A DNA stretch of 64,000 nucleotides from Thozetella sp. PMI_491 (Eukaryota > Ascomycota > Sordariomycetes > Chaetosphaeriales > Chaetosphaeriaceae): contig MU270016.1 of assembly GCA_021432635.1 (NCBI GenBank), positions 590,324 through 654,323 on the forward strand. Reading direction: 5' to 3'. The notes under the pieces were generated by a model. That model saw only the letters and a program-made list of their open reading frames with translations. It searched no databases and was not told the DNA's origin. How positions within the stretch are numbered: the stretch's first letter is position 1; the number at the start of each line of letters is the position of its first letter. Positions 1 to 10,059 of the stretch are shown in pieces. The position numbers were made by a program, and so were the translations under genes.

Positions 1-40
1 ACTTAGACAGACCACCTAATTAGACAAAAATCCCCCACAT
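1..40 (+). repeat. left terminal inverted repeat (truncated by window start)
   Basis: Reads ACTTAGACAGACCACCTAAT and onward. It pairs with the right end at 2139-2180. The outermost bases lie outside the window. Confidence 0.9.
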
Positions 41-80
41 CCACACCACCCACCACCACGCCGTAAAACGCCCTCAATCC

Positions 81-2081
81 TTACTTATTCTTACAAGAAC
101 GAGCATTGTGGTCTAGCGACCGGCATATGCTACATCTAGGGGGCGCTCTGGGCCGTTTTTGGCCAGTCTGGCTGACTGTAGCGCCCTGGGTAGTCGTATT
201 ACCCTGTCCTGGCTGGGCATCCCCCACTCCACTGACAACTGGCCCACTAGGGCCATCTGGCCCTGGCTGGCTGGCTGGCGCTGGCTGGCCAGTATGGCTA
301 GTATGGCCAGTCTGGCCAGCGTGGCCAGCTAGCTGAGCAATCGTTTCCAGACCCTCCTCAATTGTAAGCGTTCCCCCTTTAGCTATATACTGCCGGCGTG
401 CCTCCTTCTTTTGCCTCCGGCGCTGGTGTTCCTCCCGTAGCAACCGGTTTTCCTCAGCTAAAAAAACAGCCGTACTTAGAGCTTTTTCATACCTTTTAAT
501 CACTTGTTTAATTGATTGGGAGACTGGTGAATGGTTTAGGGGCCGGCGCTGGTGTAGTTGATCTGTGTGTCGTATAAGCTGGCGTATATTATATGGGGTG
601 TTTGGCATTGCTGGCTGGCTATGGCTGGCTGGCCCTGGCTGACTGGATAGCCACGGCCACGTACAGCCAGATGGCCCTGGCTGGCTGGATAGCCGCGGCC
701 ACGTATGGCCAGATGGTCCTGGCTGGCTGGATGGCCGCGGCCACGTATAGCCAGATGGTCCTGGCTGGCTGGATGGCCTTGTACAGCCAGATAGCCCTGA
801 CTGACTGGCTGGCCACGTATGGCTAGATGACCCTGGCTGACTGGATGGCCCTGGCTGGCTGGATGGCCGCGGCTACGTATGGCTAAATGGCCCTGGCTGG
901 CTGAATAGCTGGCCCTGGGCTATCCGTATAGTAAGCCAGCGTATCACACGGTTAGGATCGATAGGTTGTAAGCCAGCCCCAGTAAATCCACCACAGATAT
1001 TTAAGGAGGTAAGAGCTCGTGGTCTAGCCTGAACATATAAGGTAAGGAAATCCAGCTTATCAATCGTCTAGGCCCTAGCAAAGGCCCTCTCTTAAACCAG
1101 ACCCCCATACACTGATTTCAATACAGCAAAACAGCCTACATCAAGTAGCTATAATATATATAAGGAATAGGGTAGCATCTATAAGGCCATAATCTTATAA
1201 TTACGGCAAAACTAATCAAATATAGGTGTAACATAACTGCCATGGCCATCAAGTATCAAAAGCCAATACTGACCAGTTGTACGATGCCGTGTATAAGGGT
1301 CAAAGACCTCACATAGCTATTGTAAAGTATAGTCATCAGTAGTCCATCCTTTCTTACTAACTCCCATAAACTATTCATTAGGTGTACCACACTTATACCA
1401 CTCAGCCTAGAGGAGCTTCCCAGGAAGGATTATCTTAGGAGGAAGAGCCCAGCTAGTATAGTTCACACACTTAACAACTATAGCCCAATCACAATTGCCA
1501 GGCTAGGCTACCATTAGCCTTCCTTTCCGGTTGGAACATGTAAGGACTTTTACTATACGTGCCACGCCAAGTAAAAAGCCAGTCTCATCAAAGTTGTAAA
1601 TATCTTCGTTAGCAATACCATATGTAAGGATAGCTGTCCTCACACGTTAAAACCAGTTGATAATAAGTGAAGGATCTTCGCATAAAGCTTGCTGGTAGTC
1701 GTATCGCCTCAAGTAACGAGCCTAGAGTTTAGGCCGACGAGCCACAAATCGCCTGACCCAGTTGAGGCCAACTGGTTGGCCACCACGTTGTTCCAATAGT
1801 AAGTTGACCATCTGACGCGTATATGGTATTGAGGGGGCCATTCCACGCTCATCCATACTCAAGATCCACTCCTCGAGAGCCAGCTCCTCAGCTAGAAAGA
1901 GCTTCCGGTTGACAGTCTGGGCCGTACGACGTGATCCACGGCCATTCAACCGGTTGGCCAGCGTTGCGTGGTTCAAGCCATATGCAGCTGCAGCTTGCTG
2001 TATACTGGTAAAAACAGCTGATCGATAGTCTTGAGTAGCCAGCTCCAGCCGCTCTTCGGCTGGCAGCGATTGGTCGGCCAT
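81..2081 (-). pseudogene. pogo/Fot1 transposase pseudogene
   Basis: Reading begins at 2081 (MADQSLPAEE...). The first 119 codons form the helix-turn-helix/CENP-B DNA-binding region (SIQQAAAAYGL, then SIPYTRQMVNLLL). The same frame continues through the DDE nuclease core with NFDETGF and LILDGHGSY motifs at roughly 1580-1600 and 1235-1260. The C-terminal part (81-608, still the same frame modulo 3) has a basic coiled segment with LAEENRLLREE and ends in a zinc knuckle, C-x2-C-x4-H-x4-C. The core is interrupted by many stops that are all TAG or TAA where CAG or CAA is expected, the classic outcome of repeat-induced point mutation. It cannot make a full transposase. Confidence 0.88.
598..930. 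repeat. 42-bp minisatellite inside the transposase
   Basis: About seven tandem units built on ATGGCCCTGGCTGGCTGGAT followed by AGCCGCGGCCACGTATGGCCAG; full units are 42 bp, with 36- and 18-bp shortened ones. It sits between the DDE core and the C-terminal coiled/zinc-knuckle part, so it would encode a Pro/Ala/Ser/Gln-rich linker. Confidence 0.8.
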
Positions 2082-2138
2082 CTGAGCGTATGGGGTGGTT
2101 GTTTTTGTGGTGGATATGGTGGAACGCGTGGAACGCGT

Positions 2139-2180
2139 ATGTGGGGGCTGTCTAATTAGGTGGTCTGTCTAAGTAGGTGG
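2139..2180 (-). repeat. right terminal inverted repeat
   Basis: Reverse complement of the left repeat, with a complete outer CCACCT. It contains the doubled subrepeat seen at the left end. Confidence 0.9.
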
Positions 2181-4226
2181 TTGATTACGTTAAACCGGAT
2201 ATCTATGACCTAAGCTCGGCGTCTAGCCCCAGACGGGATTGCCGTCCGTAGGGCTGAGGGCCATCAATCCAATGCGAGATTGGGGCAGCGCATAGCCAAG
2301 AATTGCCCTGACTAAAGCTATACTGGCCAAGTGAAAATGCCGCATAAAATGGCTGCAGTTTTTGCAGCATTAGGTGAGCCGTAAACCTTTCTGAGCGGGA
2401 CGATACCAAACGTACGGGACTTATTGTCCACGATAGATAAGGTAGTAGCGTGATTGCCTCTTACCGCGTGGCTATGCAGTAAGAATCGGTGAAGAGATCT
2501 GGGCAACGATAAGCGACTTCTTCGAAGTAGCCACTTACTATTCCGCATGCGATAACGGCGTAAAACTCATCCCTTCGGTGCCTCCAGCCACAGGATATGT
2601 GCGGCCTTGGAACTTTGGAACTACTTTTTTCGGGCCGGCCACAAAAGAACCATGGCTAATCCCTTTTACTTTCGAGAATCGGCTTGTCTACCACGTTGGG
2701 CAGCCTGGGAGCTTTCCGAGTACAAGCAGCAGTTCTCTGATCTTTTACATTCGAACCCCTTTACTCAAAAGTAGCTATCTCCTACGCCGCGCTAAGAAGC
2801 CGGAAGAAACCCCGATTTACGCGGTCAGTCGGGGCATCTAATCAAGGTATGTTTACGTTGCCGAGGGAAGTGCGAATGCAGTGCGCCGGAAATAAAAGTC
2901 AAATCGATCGACTAGATCGAAATCCTAGGAGAGCCGGATGCTGGTATATAGTGAAAATATATTGGTCGAAATACAGCTAAGTAGCTCGAGTTAGCATAGG
3001 TCGTGGATGCAGGGCGAGGCTCGATTATGGCTAGGTTGGGGGGGCGGGGGCGGGTGGCAGAGGATAGCTTAGTCTCTATTGCTATTGCTACAGCCTGCTC
3101 AACCCTACAGCTCCGTATGATTGGTTAGTAGTATTTAGAGGGAAAGGGAAAGGGCTACGTGTGATCTCTAGGTAGCGTAGGCCTACGGCCAGATTTTAAA
3201 AGGCAGTGAATCGGGTGGCTCGTGCTTGTACTCTTCGAGGATAATCAAGAGGTTGAGCGTGGCGGCTAACTGCGGCATCAGTTGGACATCGTGATTGCCA
3301 AGACTCAAAAGCATCCAATACAATCTGCTCTCGTTGGCTCGTCCACTACTTCAGTGGGTGCATATGCGGGTTGCTATCACAAGCCACCCAAATGGGTAGT
3401 TCCGGAGACAGGCAGGAAGAACTAGGGTTGCCTGTCTGCCCGGGCGTCCCTCAATCTGCCTTCCCCCGCCCAATTCGAATCCCAGCTGACCCGTGCGATG
3501 CTTTAATTGGTGACTATATAACTCACCCTCTCTGCCACCCACCTACTGCAGCAAGCCCTATTTCTTGGCAACTCGCAAGAGAGATGCCCGCGCACCGGCT
3601 GCAGGCCAGCAGATTGCGTTTCCGACTTGCAACAATTGGAAACATAAGCAAATGTGCAGAGCCGGGCACGATTCGCATATTAGGGTTTCTCAGCTGTTGC
3701 GAAATTCGAACGGAAGAAAAGATGACCCGGAAAATCTGATGAGATGACGGACGGAGAATGAGGGGGGAGCGGCTGAGGATGTGGGTGGGGGCCACCCAGC
3801 ATAAGGCCTGCATGGACTGGTTGCTAGTTGGGTGCCATGCCTTTTTTTTCTTGTGTCTAGGACAGCAGGGGCAGTGCTCTCTGGAAGTTCGATAAACCCC
3901 CGGCCGCTGGTTCTTCTTTCGTACGTCCAGCGCTAATTAATTCTTGATTTCTTTCGTGAACGAGCTTACCGGAGATTTCACGTCAAGTCGCATATGCCCG
4001 GAAACCTCCCAAGTAATGCGCGGCGATTTCTCACTACTGGCTCTCGCGGCCCCGATCCGAGAATGGCCGGCGAAGCTTTTTGGCAGGGATAACTCCCCTC
4101 GACTTGTCTCCTTCGCGCTGCACAGTGACAGACCGCCTTCCCTCCTCGCGAAGCGTGCACAGGATATAAAATTGGAGGGAAACAGGACCACCGTCTCGTA
4201 CTTCATTAAGCGTATGACTCAGATCT
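2181..4226. other. intergenic, no gene seen
   Basis: Short ORFs on both strands have no recognisable protein features. There is a G-rich run near 3038-3055 and a poly-T tract near 3841-3850. A signal-peptide exon for the next gene might hide near 4000-4200, but I cannot place one. Confidence 0.5.
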
Positions 4227-5924
4227 ATGAGTAAAGACCCTCGCTACGCTAACTTGACCATAGTCTACTTCGGGACTCCTCAACAGCCGGTAAAGTTGCT
4301 GGTCACCACCGGGGGGAGCGACACGTGGGTGCGGTCGAGCTGCGGCAACTTATCTGGGGATGATCTCAGGAACTGTACAGGAAATGGCGTGTACAACGCT
4401 ACAAAGTCATCGACGAGTAAGGATTTAAACCTTACCCAGAACATCACCTACCAGGATGGCAGCTCCGTGAAGATGACATATGTTACCGACTCCGTTTGGT
4501 TCGACACCGGCGTTGCGGTTCAGAATATAGAGTTTGGGGTGACGAACAACACTATCATCCCTAGCGGCCTTCTCGGACTGGGATTCGGCGAGAGCTCCCA
4601 AGAGACGAATTATCTAACATTCTTGGACCAGCTCGTATCACAGCGAGTCATAAACAGCAAAGCGTTCAGTCTGGCCCTCGGGAACCAATCTGATAGCAAC
4701 AATGGTGTGGTCATCTTTGGGGGTGTTGACACTAAGAAGTTCAGCGGGAAGCTGACACCCGTCTCAATTCTGACGCCTCCGCAAAATGGAGACTCGACTG
4801 TGCGCTATTACGTACAGATGAACAGTATTGCGCTCACCAACCCTGGTGGCCAACCTCGAACTTATGCCGGGAGCAGCGCAGTTGTTGTGCCTTCTCTTGG
4901 CACAACTTTAACCTATTTACCCAACGACACTGTTGTTGCCGTTGCGCGTGACTTGAACGGGGCGAGGGTGGTTTCAGACGACTTGGATTTCTACCGCGTG
5001 TCCTGCGCCCAGATGCAAAACACTTCATATCTCAGCTTCAATTTTGGCGCTTTTTCCATTCCCGTGGCGGTCTCCGAGCTGGTCTTCAAACAGGGCACGA
5101 TATGTTGGCTTGGGATAGTGTTCAGCAGTGCGCGACCACCCATCTACCAGCTCGGCCAGAACGTCCTTCGCTCGGCATACGTCGTATTTGACCAGAGCCA
5201 GAGCACCGTCTCGCTTGCACAATACATAGACTGCGGGCAGAACGAGCAGGAAATGCCCACTTCCGGGGCGGCCGGCTTTGTCGGAGAATGCGTGGTTGAA
5301 AACGACACCGGAGTTGCTAGCCCCTCGACCACGACGCGAGTGATCCCGCCAGCAACCCAGACGCCGGCGTCCAACTCTACTACGTCGTCGGACTCCGGGT
5401 TATCTACTGGAGCTAAGGGTGGTATCGCCGCCGGGGCGATTGTGGGAGCTGCCGCGATCGCCGCTTTGGTGTTCTTCCTGTTGTGGTGCGCACGGCGCAG
5501 CAGAGCATCTGCCAAGTCTGGTAAACCTAACCCCCAGGCTGAACTTCAGGATCAGATTCAGGCACAAAGCCCTGTAGAAGTCGCGACTAGCCCCACTCTA
5601 AACGACTGGCGCTCCTCGGCACATACAGCGGGCTACGGGCCGCAGCAATATTCGCCGGTGAAGGAATGGACCCCATCGCAAGGAGTGCATCCGGAGGTGG
5701 CATATCCACAGGGGATCTATACACAAGCGACTCCCCCACACCCCCCACAAGAGGCATACCCACATGGGATATACACCCAAGTGACTCCTCCACAGCAAGC
5801 ATACCCGCCGCAGATGCACCAGCAAGGGCCATATTATCATGGGACAGAGCAACCTACTATCTTGGCTCCTCCTGTATTAGCACCCCAAAATGGCTCACCG
5901 CCTTTGACACAACACCATGGATAA
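4227..5924 (+). CDS. pepsin-like (A1) aspartic protease homologue lacking both catalytic Asp, membrane anchored
   Basis: 565 residues. The order of elements is that of fungal yapsin/OpsB-like enzymes: an N-lobe beginning DPRYANLTIVYFGTP, a GLLGLGFG motif near residue 115, a second lobe with GTTLTYLP, a Ser/Thr-rich stalk, one membrane helix at about 397-420, and a Pro/Gln-rich cytosolic tail with a repeated AYPxGIYTQ motif. Family enzymes carry DTGSSD and DSGTT. Here the first motif reads TTGGSD (T27 for Asp) and the second SLGTT (S223 for Asp), so proteolysis is not expected. The ATG is preceded in frame by a stop at 4215 and there is no signal peptide, so a 5' exon may be missing or unrecognised. 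It may be a pseudoenzyme or a decaying gene, but the 1.7-kb frame is intact. Confidence 0.85.
   Translation: MSKDPRYANLTIVYFGTPQQPVKLLVTTGGSDTWVRSSCGNLSGDDLRNCTGNGVYNATKSSTSKDLNLTQNITYQDGSSVKMTYVTDSVWFDTGVAVQNIEFGVTNNTIIPSGLLGLGFGESSQETNYLTFLDQLVSQRVINSKAFSLALGNQSDSNNGVVIFGGVDTKKFSGKLTPVSILTPPQNGDSTVRYYVQMNSIALTNPGGQPRTYAGSSAVVVPSLGTTLTYLPNDTVVAVARDLNGARVVSDDLDFYRVSCAQMQNTSYLSFNFGAFSIPVAVSELVFKQGTICWLGIVFSSARPPIYQLGQNVLRSAYVVFDQSQSTVSLAQYIDCGQNEQEMPTSGAAGFVGECVVENDTGVASPSTTTRVIPPATQTPASNSTTSSDSGLSTGAKGGIAAGAIVGAAAIAALVFFLLWCARRSRASAKSGKPNPQAELQDQIQAQSPVEVATSPTLNDWRSSAHTAGYGPQQYSPVKEWTPSQGVHPEVAYPQGIYTQATPPHPPQEAYPHGIYTQVTPPQQAYPPQMHQQGPYYHGTEQPTILAPPVLAPQNGSPPLTQHHG
5700..5808 (+). repeat. 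54-bp repeat in cytosolic tail
   Basis: Two copies, starting at 5700 and 5754, encode AYPQGIYTQATPP and AYPHGIYTQVTPP. A third partial copy (AYPP) follows. Confidence 0.75.
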
Positions 5925-6576
5925 TGCTTAATGGGATATTGTGGGAGTGAGGTTGGATTCAATATTGAGACCTGCCTCAATGACCTTAGTGTTTATTTTA
6001 TCCAATGTCAAATAATACCAGGTCTATCACTTCGGAGTCAACGCCTCGCTGTCTCTTTTAGCTTTGCAACAGTTGTACATGTGCTTCGCCTAACTAGTAG
6101 TAGAAAACATATGTCACGATGCAATGATCGCTACCACTAGGCAAAAAAGGATTATTTTTTTAGCTCATATTCAATAAAGGCGCTACCTCCCATAATGGAG
6201 TAGTCTGCTATTTACCGGACTCAGAAACTATCTTGGTTAGGACCACCTGCTTCTCAAAGGGCTGAGCCCTCCGGCTGAAGCGTGTGGGACTAAAGGAGGC
6301 CGAGTGTTACGATCCTGGCTGCGACGGTCATGTATGACTGGTCGGTACCGCCGGATCGATTACTAGCATTGAGACTAGTAGCCTAACCTATACCAAGGCG
6401 TCGTCCCCTGCAGAAACCGTGACCTCGGTTTGTCCAAAGTTTATCGGCTCCCCGGGGAGGCATTCGTGGTTTTCCTCGGTTCTAACCTGATACCCCGTTT
6501 GCACGAGTACTTGAGGGAGGGTTAAACTAGCACTATGTCCAAGGCGATTATCCATTTCGATTCCAGAATTAACCCT
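5925..6576. other. intergenic between convergent genes
   Basis: This lies between the 3' ends of the protease homologue and the rhodopsin-type gene. No coding signal was seen. Confidence 0.6.
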
Positions 6577-7905
6577 CTAGACTAACTCATCCGAAATTTT
6601 ATCGCTAGAGGAAGGAAGCTCGATGGATGTTTGTTCGTGGCGGGTTGTACCCTCCCCCACGATCAAGTCATATATGCCCACGACGAAGTGGCCTGGGTCC
6701 CTAGTATTGTTGCTCTTGGGCCCCAGCGTATTTTTGTATGTCGCCCTGCGTGGACTACCGTGGGAGCGCTTCCAAAACGACATGTTGAACACTGGCCGTA
6801 GAATGGGTATGTTGACTGTGATGATACCGACGATGGTCTCTATCACTCCCCAGCGGTTGATAGTTACCGCTGATGGATGCGATCCCAGGGTAACTATTGC
6901 ACGGACGAGGGCAGCGGTGATCACGAAGAGGCCTGAGCAAAGGAAAATGCCGATCACAAACTTCCTGGGCGATGCGTTAGTCTCAATCCCAGATCTCCGT
7001 GGCAGGCGATATAAAGGAAGGAGCTCGTACTGTCGCATAGGGATCTGCAGTCTCCAGAGCAGAGGCAGAGGGATGGATAAAAGCGCTGAGTCTGTCAGTA
7101 CATTCATTATTGTGGTAACAATAATATTTTGAGGCTTGAATGCACAGATTCGTCCGGGATCTGGAACCACCCTGCTCACCATGTCAGCAAAACTCTAGGC
7201 TCGATCGCCACTGGGGCACTTGCTGCCAATTCTTTTGGAATGGCTGACATCCCAAGGTAATCTTGCCGTTCGTTCATGTTAGCCTTTTCTTTTTCCCGGG
7301 CTTACGGATAGAAGAAACTCATACCGTAAGAAAGACCGACAAATAAGTAACGACGCATACCCCTGCGAGCCAGTTTACGAGCCTCTGTTGCCAGAGGCCC
7401 ATTGTCATCCTCTTGAAGAAGCAGAGCATTGCACCTTTCAGACACCATATCAGAGCAGTGTATGAGTACCACGCCGCTAGCTCCATTTTCGAGCCGTACT
7501 CAAACTGAGCAATTTCGTCCGAGCTAAGTGTCCTGTTTGCAGGGCGTGCCCCCACTTCCACATTTGTCCCCGAATAATCTTGTGTTCGTTAGAGCCTTGA
7601 GAAAATTTGCGATGCAAGATGTCCTCGGCCTTACATATGATGTAGACGCTTCCGGCGTCAAAGCCATATAGGAGGGCAACCATCGCTACGAGCAGGTCAT
7701 CTCCCTGGAAGCCTCTAATCCCAACGGTCTTGATGCGCACAGCAAAACGGAGGAAGAGGACAGAGTACCCGACTCCAAGGAAAGCCCAAACCTCGGGCAA
7801 GAACTAATACAAGTAAGCAGGTACCTCGCCGGTATCCAAACAAACGCAGGAGTGGGGCCGCGGGGGGCGACAAACAGTTGGGTCTTTATCTAGAAGATCA
7901 CTCAT
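6577..7905 (-). CDS. rhodopsin-domain integral membrane protein (PTH11-like)
   Basis: Six exons join in frame to 339 residues: 7876-7905, 7635-7803, 7325-7578, 7224-7261, 7031-7171, 6577-6964. The start MSDLLDKDPT leads into FLPEVWAFLGVGY. Family landmarks are seen in order: LRFAVRIKTVGIRGFQGDD, YYSGTNVEVG, AWYSYTALIW, ITLGCQPFQKNWQ, VVPDPGRIC, NVLTDSALLSIPLPLLW and LCSGLFVI. This is the fungal rhodopsin-like 7-TM family; ligands and partners are unknown. The intron 7579-7634 has a CTCTAAC branch site. The intron at 7172-7223 starts with GC (GCAAGTG), and 6965-7030 is 66 bp and open, so it could be misread as coding. The first junction (GTTTGT donor) is the least certain. Confidence 0.87.
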
Positions 7906-9199
7906 ATTAACGCCAAATATCAGGTGATTTTGGATATGTGACCGATGGGTCAGTTGAATGAGACGAAAGACAATCGGGAACGATTGGAGAAAGAGCGCAG
8001 AAGAATGTTTAACCCCTACAAAATCCGGGACCTGTGGATTGCTCCCTTGATCATCCAACGCGTCTCGACTGTTTAAAATACCTCATCACTGTCTATGTCT
8101 TAGACCTTTTTCTTAGGTGCATCTCGATGCTGATGTGCTCAGTGGAGACGCTTAATAACATCATTTCTATCTTGCGATCGTCTCCGGTTTGTCGCTTTCC
8201 ATGGGCTAGCTTCGCGGCATCATGGATGCACGTACTCGCTTTGCTTCCATGCACAGACCGAAAGGATCTACCGACGACGCCACGACGCCTCGCTTACGAC
8301 AGACGCATGTCTCATATAAGAGGGGTTTGGTATTCGAGGCTGCTGCCCGTGCAGATCCCCAGCGGTCTGGCACTCGGAATTTATCGCGTCGACAGGGGGG
8401 CAAAGTAGAGCATAGGAGACCTGGGCCAGTCTTTCTTTTTAAGCTACCAAAAGCATGTCTCATCAGCCCATAAGCACTTGCCCAACCTCGGAAGGTGGAG
8501 TTGTCATTGTAGACAAGTCGGTCACAACAGAAACTCACGTCGCCTTTTTGCATGGGGTGAGATTTTACGCTGTACCCAGAAGGCGCCCATGTGCACAGAG
8601 GGTGCGAACGTCCAGGTGGCGGGCTAGACAACACGTGGACAACGTGATGCATATATGCAGGGGACGTATCCAACCAGGAATGCATATATGTATACACAAA
8701 AGCAAGCTATTTGTCTGGATCTGTTGAGACAGGGTTAAAATTCGGTCAGCTGTTCAAGAATACCTTGTCTCGCATCGATCTCTCCACTCCAGCACATTCT
8801 GTCCATCTTGGATGCTCTACGGCGACTATTGCTCTTTAACGACAACGCACGGTCTTGGGTTGCCCGATCACAACTCGAGTCGACTAGGGCAGCAACTCGT
8901 TTCCATTAGTACCTGCTAGTATATGAGCCTACTTGGCTCGTAAGCCTGGATGAAGCAGCCCGAGAACTTGGTATCACCGCCATTTGTGTCCAGGACGAAG
9001 GGATTTGACTAGGCTTGCCATCTTCGGAAATTCCAGTTGACTCTTCGGCTACATTTCGAGCTCTAGCCCAAGAGATAGAACTGAGTCTCGCGTTAGACTT
9101 TGCAGCCATCAAGAGGGCAATATCTTCTAAGGAAATATCTCTTTATACTTAGCGTCTGGTGGCAATCATGAGAGCGGTGGGTTAAGTCGGCTTCATCTT
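7906..9199. other. intergenic with unrecognised coding-like remnant
   Basis: At 8946-9150 the plus strand reads LDEAARELGITAICVQDEGI, a stop, then LGLPSSEIPVDSSATFRALA and on to a stop. It has protein-like composition but I do not recognise it. No other gene was seen. Confidence 0.35.
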
Positions 9200-9830
9200 G
9201 TGAATTCCTGTCATCGTATATCTACCCGCGGCTACGAATTATTCAAATATCGAGGCGATCCGAGCGAAAACTCGACTGTTGTATGTGCAAGCGCGCTGAT
9301 GACACTGTGTTGCAAGAAACACAACTGGCGGCTGAGAAAAGTGGAGGCACTCTCATCCGAGACTCGAGGGAAAGAGAATATTAACGGGAGGCTCTTCGGT
9401 CGTGGAGCAGCAGATATGAAGAGAGGCGTCGCAGATGCTCTGGTGGCCTTTGGAAACGCCAAGCGGCTTAATCTCCATGGCGATGTCGTATTCGCTGGTG
9501 CTTCGGGTGAAGAAACCGGAAGCATGGGCACGGAGCAAACTCTAGATGCCGGTTGGCGAGCCGACGCGATTTCAAGTTGAGGTTCGAGTTGAGTTTTCGC
9601 GGAACCCTTTTGATATTTCTCCAGATCATCCATTTTCTCTTTTTGTCGAGGAACTCATTAAAAGGACTCTGGGAGTGAAACCAGAAATCTGCGATGACCC
9701 GTCTTGGAACGACAGTGCCCTACTCACCGATGCGGGAATTCCAACTCTTCCGGGGGCCACTTGGCGGAGGTATACACGGCGGCGAAGAATGGGTTGAAGC
9801 GAGCTCGACCCAGAGTTTGGCTAACGGACT
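9200..9830 (+). pseudogene. M20 metallopeptidase (ArgE/DapE type) remnant
   Basis: The segment at 9385-9540 encodes GRLFGRGAADMKRGVADALVAF and GASGEETGSMGTEQ, the Asp and Glu metal/catalytic motifs of M20 deacylase-peptidases. It then stops. The frame changes at about 9546 and continues with DHPFSLFVEEL and DPSWNDSALLTDAGIPT. It changes again before GPLGGGIHGGEEWVEAS (about 9752-9803), the C-terminal His motif. The N-terminal H-x-D metal site is not found. At least two frameshifts and a lost 5' part make it a pseudogene. Confidence 0.8.
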
Positions 9831-10059
9831 CGCAGCCATCGTCGGAGAATATTGCAGGTAGGCATGCTATTCTATCTATGTTGATATTCCACAGCCTTTT
9901 TGGAAGCCCTCCGGCGATAATATGCCTTTGAACAAAACCCCATATGGCGAGCCTATACAAATAGCTACCGTCTCTTTTTCGCCAGTGAGACCCGGAACCC
10001 CGATCTAAATACCGAGCCAGGTTTATAGTTGATAAATTCCAATTTGGAGCAATTCCCAT

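Larger units (their letters stand above)
1..2180 (-). mobile_element. pogo/Fot1-type DNA transposon, RIP-degraded
   Basis: The two ends are inverted copies of each other: bases 1-26 match the reverse complement of 2149-2174, and the match continues inward to a shared CCCCCACAT block. The right end extends about 6 bases further (to CCACCT), so the left end is cut by the window border. Each terminal repeat holds two similar subrepeats (CCACCTAMTTAGACA). The inside is one transposase on the minus strand. Size near 2.2 kb, inverted repeats and a CENP-B/DDE transposase are typical of pogo/Fot1 elements of fungi. Insertion of these elements duplicates TA; the duplication cannot be checked because the left flank is missing. 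Confidence 0.9.

Noticed and set aside
106-336. Trp/Pro-rich plus-strand ORF
   Set aside because: It is the antisense of the transposase C-terminus.
593-826. Repetitive plus-strand ORF (LAGWIAAATYGQM)
   Set aside because: It is just the minisatellite read in one open frame.
7804-8058. ORF considered as the first exon of the rhodopsin-type gene
   Set aside because: It has no ATG in frame; the short exon 7876-7905 gives the family-like start MSDLLDKDPT.
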